Shown piece after piece: positions 8,383-17,717 of a stretch of DNA of 64,000 nt. This DNA is from Clostridiaceae bacterium (GTDB lineage: Bacteria; Bacillota; Clostridia; Clostridiales; Clostridiaceae): contig CABIZX010000002.1 in NCBI GenBank assembly GCA_902363375.1, forward strand, positions 310,001 to 374,000. The letters are read 5' to 3'. Position 1 is the stretch's first letter. Every line of letters begins with the position of its first letter. The notes under the pieces were generated by a model, which saw only the letters and a list, made by a program, of their open reading frames with translations, searched no databases and was not told where the DNA came from. The position numbers and the translations under genes are program-made.

Positions 8383-8404
8383 GTGTCTTAATTACATAAT
8401 ACAC
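8383..8404 (-). promoter_or_regulatory. Candidate YtrA-type operator overlapping the promoter
   Basis: A 22-bp imperfect palindrome, GTGTNTTA...TAANACAC, lies 26 bases upstream of the regulator ATG. The arms agree at 16 of 22 positions. On the minus strand it contains TATTAT, which can serve as a -10 box. GTGT/ACAC half-sites are typical of YtrA-like autorepressors. Confidence 0.55.
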
Positions 8405-8567
8405 CAATACTGACTTGATGGTTAATTTCAAAAGATGGCATATAAGGTGATTATAGCAATATAAATGTAGATATCTATAATTATCTCTGAATTATGGATA
8501 TTTACATAAATTTCAATTAATATTTTACAAATTAACCCAATATACTACAATTTATGTTACTAATATA

Positions 8568-8596
8568 TTGTAATGTATTAGTTATAAATGTATAAT
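8568..8596 (+). promoter_or_regulatory. Promoter of the histidine kinase gene
   Basis: TTGTAA (8568-8573), exactly 17 nt, TATAAT (8591-8596). It lies 143 bases before the ATG, so the mRNA has a long leader. I saw no clear structured RNA in that leader. The rest of the 8358-8739 gap holds only the GntR operator region and AT-rich sequence. Confidence 0.7.
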
Positions 8597-8739
8597 TAAG
8601 TAGTATGAATATACATTAACGGAATTGTTAGTACAATATTTAGATAGTGCACATGTAAAATGAAGAATATTAATATGATTTATAATTTTGCAATAATAAC
8701 AATACAATAGTATCAATATTCAATAAAGGGGGGGAGCTT

Positions 8740-11157
8740 ATGAAACAATTTTTTAACAACTTAGATGAGATGATTTTAATAGTTGATAGTAAAGCAAGAA
8801 TTTTATTTGCAAATTCTAAATTATTAAGAAAATTTAAAATTACTGAAGAAAAAGCAAAAGGAGAGTATATAGATATTGTATTCCCGCAAGCAAATGATAG
8901 ATTAAGTAAAATGATAGCAAGTTTTAATAGTATAACTCCAGAAATAATTGAGTGCATTTTTTATCCACAGAAATCTGAAAAGATTCATTGTAAAGTAAGT
9001 ATTAACAAGGAAATGTGGTATGGGGAAGAAGCCTTTTTTCTTAATATAAAAGAAAATGAAAGATATAGTAAAAAAGATTTAGAAATGCTTTTGGATACGT
9101 TACCATATGGTATGTGGATGAAAGATGCTTTTGAAAAGTATATATATGTGAACAACGCACATGCAAGAACCTTTGGAATTGGTAAAGAGAGTATTATAGG
9201 ATATCATGATTCAGATTTTTGGAATGAAGAGCAGTGTTGTTATTATAAGAAAACAGATAATGAAGTTATTCATAATAGAAGACCACTACTAGATGAAAGA
9301 CTAGTTGATAGACCAGAAGGCGATAGATGGTTTGAAACTTATAAGGGACCAATATTAGACGAAGATGGAAAAGTAAAATATATAGTTGGAATTTCAAGAG
9401 ATATAACATTTAATAAAAAAGTAGAATTAGAATTAATAAATAGCCATGAGCAGCTTTATGCTTTAAATGAAGTGGTGAAAAATGGCTATGATGAAAATAG
9501 TGGAATATTTGATACCTTAAAAGAGGAGATTATTGATAAAATAGGTGCGGACTCTATGAGTATATGGACCTACAATGATAAGGAAAGTAAGTTGAGTTGT
9601 AAATGTTATCTTGGAAAGTACACTGAAATAGCTGATGAAAATTTAGATATTTCAGTGAAGTATGAGGAGTTAGAAGAGTATTTCACTAATGGCAATGGTG
9701 AGGGGCTAAAACCATTATGTCAAAGCAAAGATTATATAAATTTAGATATGCTTATAAAAAAAGGTGTAAGATTCATAGGAACATATAAAATTCAATTTAA
9801 TAATAAAATTATTGGGGTTATAAAGTTATTATATAGTAAGATGGATGCTGCAAAACTGAACAATGATGATTTTATAAAAATTTTATGTAATCAAATTGCA
9901 GTGCTAATAAGAAACGATAATTTATCTAAAGAAATTAAGCTAGAGCTCAAGAAAAGAGAGGAAACGGAAAGTGAACTTCAATTATTTTTAGATACTGCAG
10001 CTGATCTTATGGTTATAATTGGAGAAGATAGTAAGTATAGAAAAGTAAATCAAGGTTGGAAAAAAACTTTAGGTTGGAGCAAAGAAGAACTTTTAGATAT
10101 GAATTGGACAGATATACTTCATCCAGATGACATAAAACCAACAGAAGACTTTGTAGAAGTATTAAAAAATGAACAAAGAATAATGGCATTTAAAAATAGA
10201 TATATATGTAAAAATGGTGATATAAAGTGGATACAGTGGAATAGTAGATATCTAAAGAGCAGAAAAATATGCATATGCACAGGAAAAGATATAACAAAGC
10301 AGCAAGAGCTAGAAGAGCAACGCAAAAATTATGAAGAAGCTATTCAACTAGAGAAAGTTAAAAGTGAGTTTTTTTCTAACATATCCCATGAATTTAAAAC
10401 ACCATTAAATATTATCCTAGCTACAATGCAATTAATAAATCACAATATTGAAAAAGAACTCATTCACGCAGAAGAAGATGTTGATTTAAAGCGTTATATG
10501 AATTCTATTAAACAAAACTCATATAGGTTATTAAGGTTAGTGAATAATTTAATTGATATAACAAAAATAGATACAGGATACTATGAATTACAATTAGCAA
10601 ATCACAATATTGTGAGTGTAGTAGAGGATATTACAATTTCTGTAGCTGAATATATAGAAAATAAAGGTATAGAATTAATATTTGATACAGAAGTTGAAGA
10701 GATGATAATTGCTTGTGATCCAGATAAAATAGAAAGGATAATGCTGAATTTGTTATCTAATGCAGTTAAATATACAAAGATAGATGGTAAAATTGAAGTA
10801 TATTTAGGCATTAAAGGTGATCAGGTTTTTGTATCAGTTAAAGATGATGGTGAAGGTATTGATAGAGAAAAAGTAAATTTGGTATTTGATAGATTTACTC
10901 AAGTTGATGATACATTAGCTAGAAAATATGAGGGTAGTGGGATAGGATTATCACTAGTTAAATCTTTAATTGAAATGCATAGAGGAGTTATTGACGTAAC
11001 TAGTCAGGTTGGAGAAGGAACTGAATTTATATTTTATCTCCCTATAAAAGTTTTGAAAGATGAGAGGGAGCATAAGAGTTTTGTATCAGGTACCAGAGAG
11101 AGGATAAGTTCTAAAGTAGAAAAATGTAATATAGAGTTTTCAGATATATATAGTTAA
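8740..11157 (+). CDS. Soluble PAS/GAF sensor histidine kinase
   Basis: 805 residues with no membrane helix. Suggested order: PAS-like 1 (about 5-105), PAS 2 (about 113-228, ending GISRDITFNKK), a GAF-like region (about 240-395), PAS 3 (about 410-525, with HPDD and ending GKDITK), HisKA (about 540-615) and HATPase (about 650-770). The phosphoacceptor is His550 in SNISHEFKTPL. The kinase N-box is NLLSNAVKYT, with DDGEGID, FDRFTQVDD and GSGIGLSL also present. A short Ser/Lys-rich tail follows. It senses an internal signal and autophosphorylates. No response regulator is adjacent, so it is an orphan; the partner may be a distant regulator or the sporulation phosphorelay. GGGGGGAG precedes the ATG. 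Confidence 0.9.
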   Translation: MKQFFNNLDEMILIVDSKARILFANSKLLRKFKITEEKAKGEYIDIVFPQANDRLSKMIASFNSITPEIIECIFYPQKSEKIHCKVSINKEMWYGEEAFFLNIKENERYSKKDLEMLLDTLPYGMWMKDAFEKYIYVNNAHARTFGIGKESIIGYHDSDFWNEEQCCYYKKTDNEVIHNRRPLLDERLVDRPEGDRWFETYKGPILDEDGKVKYIVGISRDITFNKKVELELINSHEQLYALNEVVKNGYDENSGIFDTLKEEIIDKIGADSMSIWTYNDKESKLSCKCYLGKYTEIADENLDISVKYEELEEYFTNGNGEGLKPLCQSKDYINLDMLIKKGVRFIGTYKIQFNNKIIGVIKLLYSKMDAAKLNNDDFIKILCNQIAVLIRNDNLSKEIKLELKKREETESELQLFLDTAADLMVIIGEDSKYRKVNQGWKKTLGWSKEELLDMNWTDILHPDDIKPTEDFVEVLKNEQRIMAFKNRYICKNGDIKWIQWNSRYLKSRKICICTGKDITKQQELEEQRKNYEEAIQLEKVKSEFFSNISHEFKTPLNIILATMQLINHNIEKELIHAEEDVDLKRYMNSIKQNSYRLLRLVNNLIDITKIDTGYYELQLANHNIVSVVEDITISVAEYIENKGIELIFDTEVEEMIIACDPDKIERIMLNLLSNAVKYTKIDGKIEVYLGIKGDQVFVSVKDDGEGIDREKVNLVFDRFTQVDDTLARKYEGSGIGLSLVKSLIEMHRGVIDVTSQVGEGTEFIFYLPIKVLKDEREHKSFVSGTRERISSKVEKCNIEFSDIYS

Positions 11158-11201
11158 TATATCGAAAATATAGTTTTAGATAGTCATTTTAATTTATTAT
11201 T

Positions 11202-11230
11202 TAGTCAGTATGTAAATAGTGTGATATAAT
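11202..11230 (+). promoter_or_regulatory. Promoter of the TetR-family gene
   Basis: TAGTCA, exactly 17 nt, TATAAT. The sequence TTTAGTCAGTATG at the -35 box resembles one half of the palindrome in the next promoter, which would fit autoregulation. Confidence 0.55.
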
Positions 11231-11311
11231 AAACTGTATACTACTAAAGAGTAGAATATGAATGATAAGGAGTTGTGTTGCTTCATGTCATATTAGATAG
11301 AAGCAGAAATT

Positions 11312-11881
11312 ATGAATAAAACTAGAAAAATTATTTTTGAGGCTGCAATAAAAGTATTTTCAAGTAATGGGTACGAGAGTGCAACTATGGATGAAGTAGC
11401 AAGTAAGGCTGGAGTTGCAAAAGGAACCCTATATTATCACTTTAAAAGTAAAGAGGAATTATTTTATTTTATTGTACAGTCAGGTATAGATTTAATAAGT
11501 GATGAGGTTTCAAAGGCTATAGAAGAGGTTGATGATCCTATAGAAAGGATGAAGGTAGCAGCAAGGCTTCAACTTAAGTATTTCTATACTAATAAAGATC
11601 TATTTAGAGTAATAATGACTCATATGTGGGGAAGTAAAGAACGTCATGAAGAGATAAGGAGTCAGATGAAAAGCTTAATAGACTTAACTTCGAAGACACT
11701 ATCAGAAACAAAAAAAGATAGTGATAAAGACAAAGAAGATTACGATATATTAAGCTATTGTTTTATCGGTATATTATTTTCATCTGCATTATATGAAATC
11801 ATAAATGAGAATAATTATGATCAAAATGAGGTAGTTGAAAAATTCATAAATTATATTAATTATGGAATAAGATTGTCTTAA
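11312..11881 (+). CDS. TetR-family transcriptional regulator
   Basis: 189 residues. The N-terminal helix-turn-helix (about 5-50) shows the family pattern: IFEAAIKVFSSNGYESATMDEVASKAGVAKGTLYYHF in overlapping form. The C-terminal part is all-helical with weak conservation, as expected for ligand binding and dimerisation. The site before the ATG is weak. A terminator separates it from the large YhgE/Pip gene, whose -35 box overlaps a palindrome. Pairing of a TetR gene with YhgE/Pip is common in Firmicutes, so this protein most likely represses that gene. The inducer is unknown. Confidence 0.9.
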   Translation: MNKTRKIIFEAAIKVFSSNGYESATMDEVASKAGVAKGTLYYHFKSKEELFYFIVQSGIDLISDEVSKAIEEVDDPIERMKVAARLQLKYFYTNKDLFRVIMTHMWGSKERHEEIRSQMKSLIDLTSKTLSETKKDSDKDKEDYDILSYCFIGILFSSALYEIINENNYDQNEVVEKFINYINYGIRLS

Positions 11882-11910
11882 ATAATAAATAAAATGAAGT
11901 ACTTAAACTT

Positions 11911-11959
11911 AAGGAGTTTTCTAAGCTAATAAAATAATTAGTTTAGAAGACTCTTTTTA
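11911..11959 (+). terminator. Intrinsic terminator after the TetR gene
   Basis: AGGAGTTTTCTAAGCTAA pairs with TTAGTTTAGAAGACTCTT, using several G-U pairs, and is followed by a run of T. Confidence 0.75.
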
Positions 11960-12003
11960 TATATTAAGAAATTATGAACCTAAATAAATTTTATATTTTT
12001 GTA

Positions 12004-12032
12004 TTGACTGGCCAGTAAAAAAGGAGTATATA
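12004..12032 (+). promoter_or_regulatory. Promoter of the YhgE/Pip gene with TetR-type operator
   Basis: TTGACT (12004-12009), 17-nt spacer, TATATA (12027-12032). The perfect palindrome ACTGGCCAGT (12007-12016) overlaps the -35 box. A repressor bound there would block RNA polymerase. The TetR protein encoded just upstream is the natural candidate. Confidence 0.65.
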
Positions 12033-12076
12033 TTATATATTACTGTAAAGTATAAAAAATTAAAGGAGGTGGTAGC

Positions 12077-14563
12077 ATGAATTTTCTAAAAATCGCGGGT
12101 AAGGATATAAAAAGCATTTTTAAGAACAGACTTATAAGGATATCAATTGTTGCAATTATTGTAGTACCATTATTATACTCCTTGTTGTACTTAGATGCCT
12201 TTTGGGATCCTTATGCACGAATTGAAGACATGACCATAGCCGTAGTTAACGAAGATGGTGGTGCCTTACTTGACGGGGAACAGGTAAACTATGGTAAAGA
12301 TATTGTAGAAAATCTAAAGAATAGCAATGAGGTTGGTTGGGAGTTCACTAGTAATGAAAAAGCTAATGAGGGCCTAGAGAATAAAGGGTATTATGCTAAA
12401 TTTGTAATTCCTCAAAGCTTTTCAAAAAATATTGTAGCTGCAAAGGAAGGAAAGCCTCAAGTAGCAGATCTGCAATTTGTATGTAATGAAAAGAAGAATT
12501 TCTTAGCGGCTCAAATCAATTCACAGGTTGAAAAATTACTTAAAGAAGAAATTGTAAGTACAATTTCGAATAACTATGTTACTGTTGCTTTTGACAAGCT
12601 ATATGAAGCAAAGGATGGATTTGTGAAAGCAGCTGATGGGAGCAATGAGATCTACAAAGGAATTGGTCAACTAAATGATAAAGTACCGATGTTAGTTGAA
12701 GGTGCTAATAAGCTTGGAGATGGAGCATCACAATTAAAGGATGGGCAAGGCCAACTTAATTCCGGAATAAGGTCAATAAACAATGGCTTATCACAAGTAA
12801 ATAATAAGGTTCCAGACTTGAGTTCTGGGGTAGATAAGTTATATGATGGTTCACAGGAGTTGAAAAATGGGCTAGGAACTGCAGCAAATGGGGCAGGTGC
12901 ACTAACAGCAGGAAGTAAAGGTCTTTATAGTGCATTTAATACAACAATTTATCCAGCTGTAAATTCACTTAAAAGTGGAGCTAATGAACTTAATAGTTCA
13001 TTAAAAGCTGGAGAAAGTAGTATAAAAGCTCTAAAAGAAGGTGGAGAAGGATTAAAAACTGCCAGTGATAATGTAGCAGCGGCATCATCAGGTATAAATA
13101 AGGGATACCAATCAGTTAAAGGTGGAGTTGATCAGCTTATAGATGGTGTTAATAAATCTTCAACAGCAATGAATGAAATAGCTACAAGTATTGTAACAGC
13201 AGCTAAATCAAATCCTGAGGTGGCAAAAGATCCAAATATTCAAGCCGCACTTCAAAAGATACAAGCTTTAAGTCAAGAAGCTAGTGAAACACCAAAGAAG
13301 GTACAAGAGTTACAAGCAGGAACTGAGGAATTTGGTAATAAACTAGGTGAATTTGATGGTGCTGTAAATAAGTATACTGGTAAGGTTAATGAATTTGCCA
13401 CTGGCACAATAGCTTTAACGGATAGTGTGAATAACATTGGTGTAGGAGTAAACAAAATAAGCGGAGGTTTAAATTCCTTAGAAGCTGGACTTAATGAAAA
13501 TACTAAAGGTTCCTTTGGAGCTGGATTAAAATCAGTATCAGACAATATGTCTGGTTTAAATGAAGGAATTAATAAGTTAAACAGTGGATCTAGTGAAATC
13601 TATGGAGGCCTTGGACAGCTAAGAAGCAATGTTCCAACTTTAAGTGGTGGAATACAAGCTTTATACAATGGATCCAATCAGTTAGTTGAAGGGTCCAATG
13701 CATTAGTAGATGGACAAAATCAGTTAAGTGATGGAGTATCAGAATTAACAGGTAAGGTATCTCAATTAGAAGAGGGAGTAAGTAAATTATATGACGGATC
13801 TAATGAACTTTCCAATGCATTGAAAGATGGAGCAGGGGAAATGAAAGAAGGACTAAAAAACTCATCTAAAGAAATGGGTGACTTTGTTTCAGCTCCAATA
13901 AATATGAAGAATGAGCCTATAAATAAGGTTCCTAACTATGGAACAGGTTTTGCACCATATTTTATATCTCTATCTCTATGGATAGGAGCAATAATGATGT
14001 TCTTTGTTATCTCAGCTAAAACTGATGATGACCCTAGCTTATCAAAATTTGATAAGGTTATAGGTAAATACTTGTCCTTTGGATTTATAGGTTTATTACA
14101 AGCGATACTTGTAAGTATAGTTGTAATGACTTTAGGATTAAATCCAACAAGTACAGTAATGTATTTTACATCTATAGTATTCTTATCGCTAGTATTTATA
14201 GCTATAATTCAATGCTTAATATCACTATTGGGAGATGCAGGAAGACTTTTAGGAATAGTATTATTAATACTTCAGCTAACAGCTTGTGCAGGTACATTCC
14301 CATTAGAAATAGTACCTAAATTCTTTAAAGTAATTAATCCATATATGCCATTTACTTATAGTGTAGAATTGTTAAGAGAGGTTATTTCAGCAACTACAAT
14401 TAACTACTCAGTGGTTGGAAAGGATTTCTTAATTCTCGGAGTTGTACTTCTTGTATTTTTAACAATATCTATAGTGTTTAAAAATGCAGGAGAAAATCTT
14501 CAAAATATAATTGAAGGAAGAAAAAATAAATCAATAGAAACTATAAGAGAGGAATCAATGTAA
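12077..14563 (+). CDS. YhgE/Pip-family membrane protein
   Basis: 828 residues. A TM helix near residues 20-40 is followed by the conserved YhgE/Pip N-terminal region (IAVVNEDGGA). A long extracellular stalk (about 180-610) is built of repeats with G..QL.DG, L..G...L and YDGS motifs. The C-terminal quarter has five or six helices of the ABC-2 permease fold (from GTGFAPYFISLSLWIGAIMMFF). Known relatives are the phage-infection protein of lactococci and B. subtilis YhgE. Type VII secretion EsaA proteins share this architecture, but no ESX gene is nearby. AAAGGAGG precedes the ATG. Its TetR neighbour suggests induction by an envelope-active compound. Confidence 0.88.
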   Translation: MNFLKIAGKDIKSIFKNRLIRISIVAIIVVPLLYSLLYLDAFWDPYARIEDMTIAVVNEDGGALLDGEQVNYGKDIVENLKNSNEVGWEFTSNEKANEGLENKGYYAKFVIPQSFSKNIVAAKEGKPQVADLQFVCNEKKNFLAAQINSQVEKLLKEEIVSTISNNYVTVAFDKLYEAKDGFVKAADGSNEIYKGIGQLNDKVPMLVEGANKLGDGASQLKDGQGQLNSGIRSINNGLSQVNNKVPDLSSGVDKLYDGSQELKNGLGTAANGAGALTAGSKGLYSAFNTTIYPAVNSLKSGANELNSSLKAGESSIKALKEGGEGLKTASDNVAAASSGINKGYQSVKGGVDQLIDGVNKSSTAMNEIATSIVTAAKSNPEVAKDPNIQAALQKIQALSQEASETPKKVQELQAGTEEFGNKLGEFDGAVNKYTGKVNEFATGTIALTDSVNNIGVGVNKISGGLNSLEAGLNENTKGSFGAGLKSVSDNMSGLNEGINKLNSGSSEIYGGLGQLRSNVPTLSGGIQALYNGSNQLVEGSNALVDGQNQLSDGVSELTGKVSQLEEGVSKLYDGSNELSNALKDGAGEMKEGLKNSSKEMGDFVSAPINMKNEPINKVPNYGTGFAPYFISLSLWIGAIMMFFVISAKTDDDPSLSKFDKVIGKYLSFGFIGLLQAILVSIVVMTLGLNPTSTVMYFTSIVFLSLVFIAIIQCLISLLGDAGRLLGIVLLILQLTACAGTFPLEIVPKFFKVINPYMPFTYSVELLREVISATTINYSVVGKDFLILGVVLLVFLTISIVFKNAGENLQNIIEGRKNKSIETIREESM

Positions 14564-14602
14564 CTAGAAACTTATAGATATATAAATCCTAACAATAACC
14601 AG

Positions 14603-14631
14603 TTGTAAATTGCAAATGTTCGTGTTATAAT
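14603..14631 (+). promoter_or_regulatory. Promoter of the pbuX-xpt operon
   Basis: TTGTAA, exactly 17 nt, TATAAT, starting the transcript just ahead of the guanine riboswitch. Confidence 0.75.
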
Positions 14632-14649
14632 GTCAATACAATTAATAAA

Positions 14650-14718
14650 ACTCGTATATAATCGGTAATATGGTCCGAAAGTTTCTACCTGCAAGCCGTA
14701 AATTTGCAGACTACGAGG
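14650..14718 (+). promoter_or_regulatory. Guanine-class purine riboswitch
   Basis: P1 is ACTCGTA pairing with TACGAG. The loops carry the family sequences TAATATGGTCC and GTTTCTACC, and the 3' side reads CCGTAAATTTGCAGACTACG. The discriminating base in the J3/1 segment GACTA is C, as in guanine riboswitches; adenine members have T (GATTA). Downstream genes encode a xanthine-type permease and Xpt, the classic guanine regulon. Ligand binding should stabilise P1 and favour the terminator at 14767. Confidence 0.95.
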
Positions 14719-14766
14719 AGTTGTATTTGTTATAAACTATAAACTCTACTTATAGTAATAAATTAC

Positions 14767-14795
14767 AGCACCTCAATTTTTATTGAGGTGCTTTT
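14767..14795 (+). terminator. Riboswitch-controlled terminator
   Basis: AGCACCTCAA and TTGAGGTGCT form a perfect 10-bp stem with a 6-nt loop and a short T tract, 49 bases after the guanine aptamer. It is the likely off-switch before pbuX. The remaining 190 bases to the gene hold no further feature I recognise. Confidence 0.85.
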
Positions 14796-14985
14796 AATTT
14801 TTATTTATAACTAAGAGTTAATTTAAATAAAAGGATAAAGTGGACATTATATTTTGCAAATCCAAATTAATCATTCGAATGGCAGAGAAGAGAAAGTTTG
14901 CTTTTAAAGAGAGTTTATAAGCCTAATCAAAGGAAGTAGCTAATCCTTAGGTTAAATTAAAATAAAATCTAAAGGAGATAAACCT

Positions 14986-16332
14986 ATGAAAAATGAAGAA
15001 TTATTAACTAATGATATTAAGTTAACTTATGGTGTAGATGATAATCCAGAGTTAGTTAAAAAAATATTATTTGGTATACAACATATTTTCGCAGCTTTTG
15101 GAGGTATAGTTGTTGTACCTTTGGTTATAGCAAGTGCTTTAGGATTTGATGGAAATATAACTACGGCGCTAATAAGTGCAACCATTTTAGCTTCTGGTCT
15201 TGCAACTATAATACAAGCTAAGGGCTTTGGGGCTGTAGGTTCAAGAGTTGCATGTATTATGGGAACAGATTTTACTTTTGTATCACCGGCTATTTCAGTT
15301 GGAACTGTACTTGGACTTCCAGGAATAATTGGAGCTACAATTTTAGGAGCATTTTTTGAAATTATTTTAAGTTACTTTATTAAGCCACTTATGAAATTAT
15401 TTCCACCAATAGTTACAGGAACAGTTGTATGTTTAATTGGATTAACCTTATTACCAGTATCAATAGATTGGGCAGCAGGTGGAGTTGGTGCTGTGGATTA
15501 TGGTAGTATGAAGAATTTATCTATAGCTATGTTTGTGCTAATCTTTACTTTAATTTTAAATAGATATGGAAAAGGTATGGTTAGCAGTGCATCTATTTTA
15601 ATTGGAATGGTGGCAGGATATGTACTTTGCATTCCACTAGGGCTAGTAGATTTTACAGCTATTAAAGAAGCAAGCTGGATTTCATTCCCTAAAATATTTG
15701 AATATGGGGTGACTTTTGATATGAAAGCTCTAATTGCCTTTATTCCAGCATACTTTGTAACTACGATAGAAACTGTTGGATGTCTCAAGGCTATTGGAGA
15801 AACTTCTCAAATAGAAATGGAAGAAAGGCGTGTAGGTGCAGGAGTATTGGCAGATGGTATAGGAAGTATGTTAGGTGGAGTTGTAGGATCATTCCCTAAT
15901 ACTACTTTTAGTCAAAATGTAGGATTAATTCCTTTAACAAAGGTAGCAAGTAAACATGTTGCAATTATGGCGGGGATAATAATGGTGATTTTAGGCTTCC
16001 TACCTAAGTTAGCAGGATTAATAAGTGGAATACCACAACCAGTTCTTGGTGGAGTTGGAGTAGTTATGTTTGGAACTGTTGCAGCAGCAGGAATAAAAAC
16101 TTTAAGTAGAGTAAAACTAACTGAAAGAAACTTGCTTATAATAGCAACATCTATAGCCCTAGGTCTCGGAGTTACATTTAGACCAGAGGTTATAGCTCAA
16201 CTACCCGAAGGATTAAAAATGATTTTCTCATCAGGAATATCTACAGGAACTATAACTGCTTTAATACTAAACTTAGTATTAAAAGAGGATGAAGCAGAAA
16301 AAGTTGAAAACGAAAGAAACGAGGTGGCATAA
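14986..16332 (+). CDS. pbuX: Xanthine permease (NCS2 family)
   Basis: 448 residues with about 12-14 hydrophobic segments. The family signature is present as [17 protein letters not shown], preceded by [11 protein letters not shown]. The N-terminal [24 protein letters not shown] is also typical of NCS2 nucleobase permeases. These proteins import xanthine, guanine or uric acid with protons or sodium. The guanine riboswitch and the overlapping xpt gene favour xanthine/guanine over uracil. Its stop overlaps the xpt start by one base (TAATG), so translation is coupled. AAAGGAGA precedes the ATG. Confidence 0.92.
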   Translation: MKNEELLTNDIKLTYGVDDNPELVKKILFGIQHIFAAFGGIVVVPLVIASALGFDGNITTALISATILASGLATIIQAKGFGAVGSRVACIMGTDFTFVSPAISVGTVLGLPGIIGATILGAFFEIILSYFIKPLMKLFPPIVTGTVVCLIGLTLLPVSIDWAAGGVGAVDYGSMKNLSIAMFVLIFTLILNRYGKGMVSSASILIGMVAGYVLCIPLGLVDFTAIKEASWISFPKIFEYGVTFDMKALIAFIPAYFVTTIETVGCLKAIGETSQIEMEERRVGAGVLADGIGSMLGGVVGSFPNTTFSQNVGLIPLTKVASKHVAIMAGIIMVILGFLPKLAGLISGIPQPVLGGVGVVMFGTVAAAGIKTLSRVKLTERNLLIIATSIALGLGVTFRPEVIAQLPEGLKMIFSSGISTGTITALILNLVLKEDEAEKVENERNEVA

Positions 16333-16907
16333 TGAAAGCGTTAAAAGAAAGAATATTAAAGGATGGACATGCGTTAAATGAATCGGTATTAAAGGTAGAT
16401 TCTTTTTTAAATCATGGTGTAGATCCTAAATTAATGAAGGAAATAGGATCAAACTTTAAAGAACATTTTGAAAATCATGGAATAACAAAAATATTTACTA
16501 TTGAGAGTTCTGGGATAGCACCAACAGTTATGACGGCACTTCAGATGGACTTACCAATGGTAACATTAAAGAAGCAAAAATCTAAGATTTTAAATGGAGA
16601 TGTATATCAAACTACAGTGCATTCCTTTACTAAGGCTGTAGACTATGAGTTGACTTTATCAAAGAAATTCATTTCACCAGAAGATAATATACTTATAATA
16701 GATGACTTCTTAGCCTATGGTGAGGCTGCTCAAGGAGCTATAAGACTCGTTGAAGAAGCAGGAGCTAAGGTATCAGGAATAGGAATAGTTATAGAGAAGT
16801 CTTTCCAACCAGGACGTAGCTCTTTAGAAGATAAGGGCTATGAAGTATATTCATTAGCAAGAGTAAGTAAGCTTGGTAAAGATATTATAGAATTTGTGGA
16901 AGAATAA
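16332..16907 (+). CDS. xpt: Xanthine phosphoribosyltransferase
   Basis: 191 residues, the usual length. Xpt makes XMP from xanthine and PRPP in purine salvage. The PRPP-binding loop is [15 protein letters not shown]; the opening [28 protein letters not shown] is close to B. subtilis Xpt in pattern. Gly/Ser-rich [10 protein letters not shown] forms the pyrophosphate-binding loop. It is translationally coupled to pbuX and shares the guanine riboswitch, so import and phosphoribosylation rise together when guanine is scarce. A terminator begins at its stop codon. Confidence 0.95.
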   Translation: MKALKERILKDGHALNESVLKVDSFLNHGVDPKLMKEIGSNFKEHFENHGITKIFTIESSGIAPTVMTALQMDLPMVTLKKQKSKILNGDVYQTTVHSFTKAVDYELTLSKKFISPEDNILIIDDFLAYGEAAQGAIRLVEEAGAKVSGIGIVIEKSFQPGRSSLEDKGYEVYSLARVSKLGKDIIEFVEE

Positions 16908-16931
16908 AAAGGTGTATTAACACCTTTTTTT
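16907..16931 (+). terminator. Intrinsic terminator of the pbuX-xpt operon
   Basis: AAAAGGTGT and ACACCTTTT around a 4-nt loop, with seven T in a row. Confidence 0.88.
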
Positions 16932-16973
16932 ATTTTATAGATACTTTAAAATAATCTACCAACTTTTTTAGCT

Positions 16974-17125
16974 ATGGATGAAACTATAACTATAATGATA
17001 GTACTAATGTGCATTATTGGTGGTAATTTACTTTCAAGATTACTAAAATTAAAAATGGGTTTTATGATAATATAGAATTAAAGAATAATCCTATAGTTTA
17101 TGAAGAAAATAAAAATGAGAATTAA
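16974..17125 (+). pseudogene. Possible frameshifted small membrane protein gene
   Basis: From the ATG at 16974 a 33-codon frame (MDETITIMIVLMCIIGGNLL...) contains one hydrophobic helix and stops at 17073-17075. Near 17058-17062 a shift of one base opens another frame. That frame continues for 20 more codons (GFYDNIELKNNP...) to a stop at 17123. Adding one base at GGGTTTT would join them into a protein of about 51 residues with a helix and a charged tail. No clear ribosome binding site is visible. It may be a decayed gene, a sequencing error, or chance in AT-rich DNA. Confidence 0.3.
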
Positions 17126-17157
17126 GTTTTGATTAACTATTCAGGAGGCTTTTGCAT

Positions 17158-17511
17158 ATGCCAATATCAGGAGTTATAAATAATATAAGTGAAGGAGTTT
17201 TGAAAGTTATGTTAACATCAAATAGAAGAGTGGTAAATGTAGATAATATAGCAGCTGGAAGCCAAGTTATGGCTAATAATGATAAATTCAAAACCATGTG
17301 TTTAAATTTTCAAGAAGGTAGTGGATTACCAAAACATACTCACAATGGTAGTGCATCTATATTTATAATTGAAGGTTCCGTTGATATGGAGTTTGTTGGA
17401 GAAGGCGGTTTTGTTTTAAGATGTGGAGATTTCTTAAGCTTTGATGCTAGTAAAGAGCATAATATAATAGCTAAGGAAACAAGTAAAGTATTAATAACTA
17501 TTTCTCAATAG
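17158..17511 (+). CDS. Small cupin-domain protein
   Basis: 117 residues. The single cupin barrel shows motif 1 as PKHTHNGSASIFIIEGSVDM (metal ligands H-T-H and the Glu of the IIEG strand) and motif 2 as GDFLSFDASKEHNI, with the last His. Such small cupins bind a metal and act as enzymes, sensors or storage proteins; the substrate is unknown. I start at the ATG 9 nt after AGGAGG. An upstream TTG at 17152 is too close to that site. A terminator lies 30 bases after the stop, so the gene appears monocistronic. Confidence 0.82.
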   Translation: MPISGVINNISEGVLKVMLTSNRRVVNVDNIAAGSQVMANNDKFKTMCLNFQEGSGLPKHTHNGSASIFIIEGSVDMEFVGEGGFVLRCGDFLSFDASKEHNIIAKETSKVLITISQ

Positions 17512-17540
17512 GTATATAGTGAAGAATAAATCTTTATAGC

Positions 17541-17588
17541 AGAGCTATTTCAAAATTAGAATTTACATGATTTTGAGATAGCTCTTTT
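17541..17588 (+). terminator. Intrinsic terminator after the cupin gene
   Basis: AGAGCTATTTCAAAAT pairs with ATTTTGAGATAGCTCT with one G-U pair, followed by TTTTCT. Confidence 0.82.
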
Positions 17589-17717
17589 CTATAGAATATA
17601 ATCAGATTTTACTGGTATCAGAACTAGAAATTTAGAATGAGTTAACAATTTTGTAATAATATACAGTTTAAATTAATACAATGAATGGAGTGATAAAATT
17701 TACAAGGAGGATTCTAT

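Noticed and set aside
13273..13545. 90-codon open frame on the opposite strand of the YhgE/Pip gene
   Set aside because: It lies wholly within the repeat stalk of the real gene, has no ribosome site and its composition mirrors the complementary codons.
12660..13900. Repetitive DNA inside the YhgE/Pip gene as a possible tandem-repeat locus
   Set aside because: The repeats are degenerate at the DNA level and reflect the protein's G..QL.DG stalk motif.
14810..14985. A second riboswitch between the purine terminator and pbuX
   Set aside because: No conserved aptamer pattern was found; it is ordinary leader sequence.
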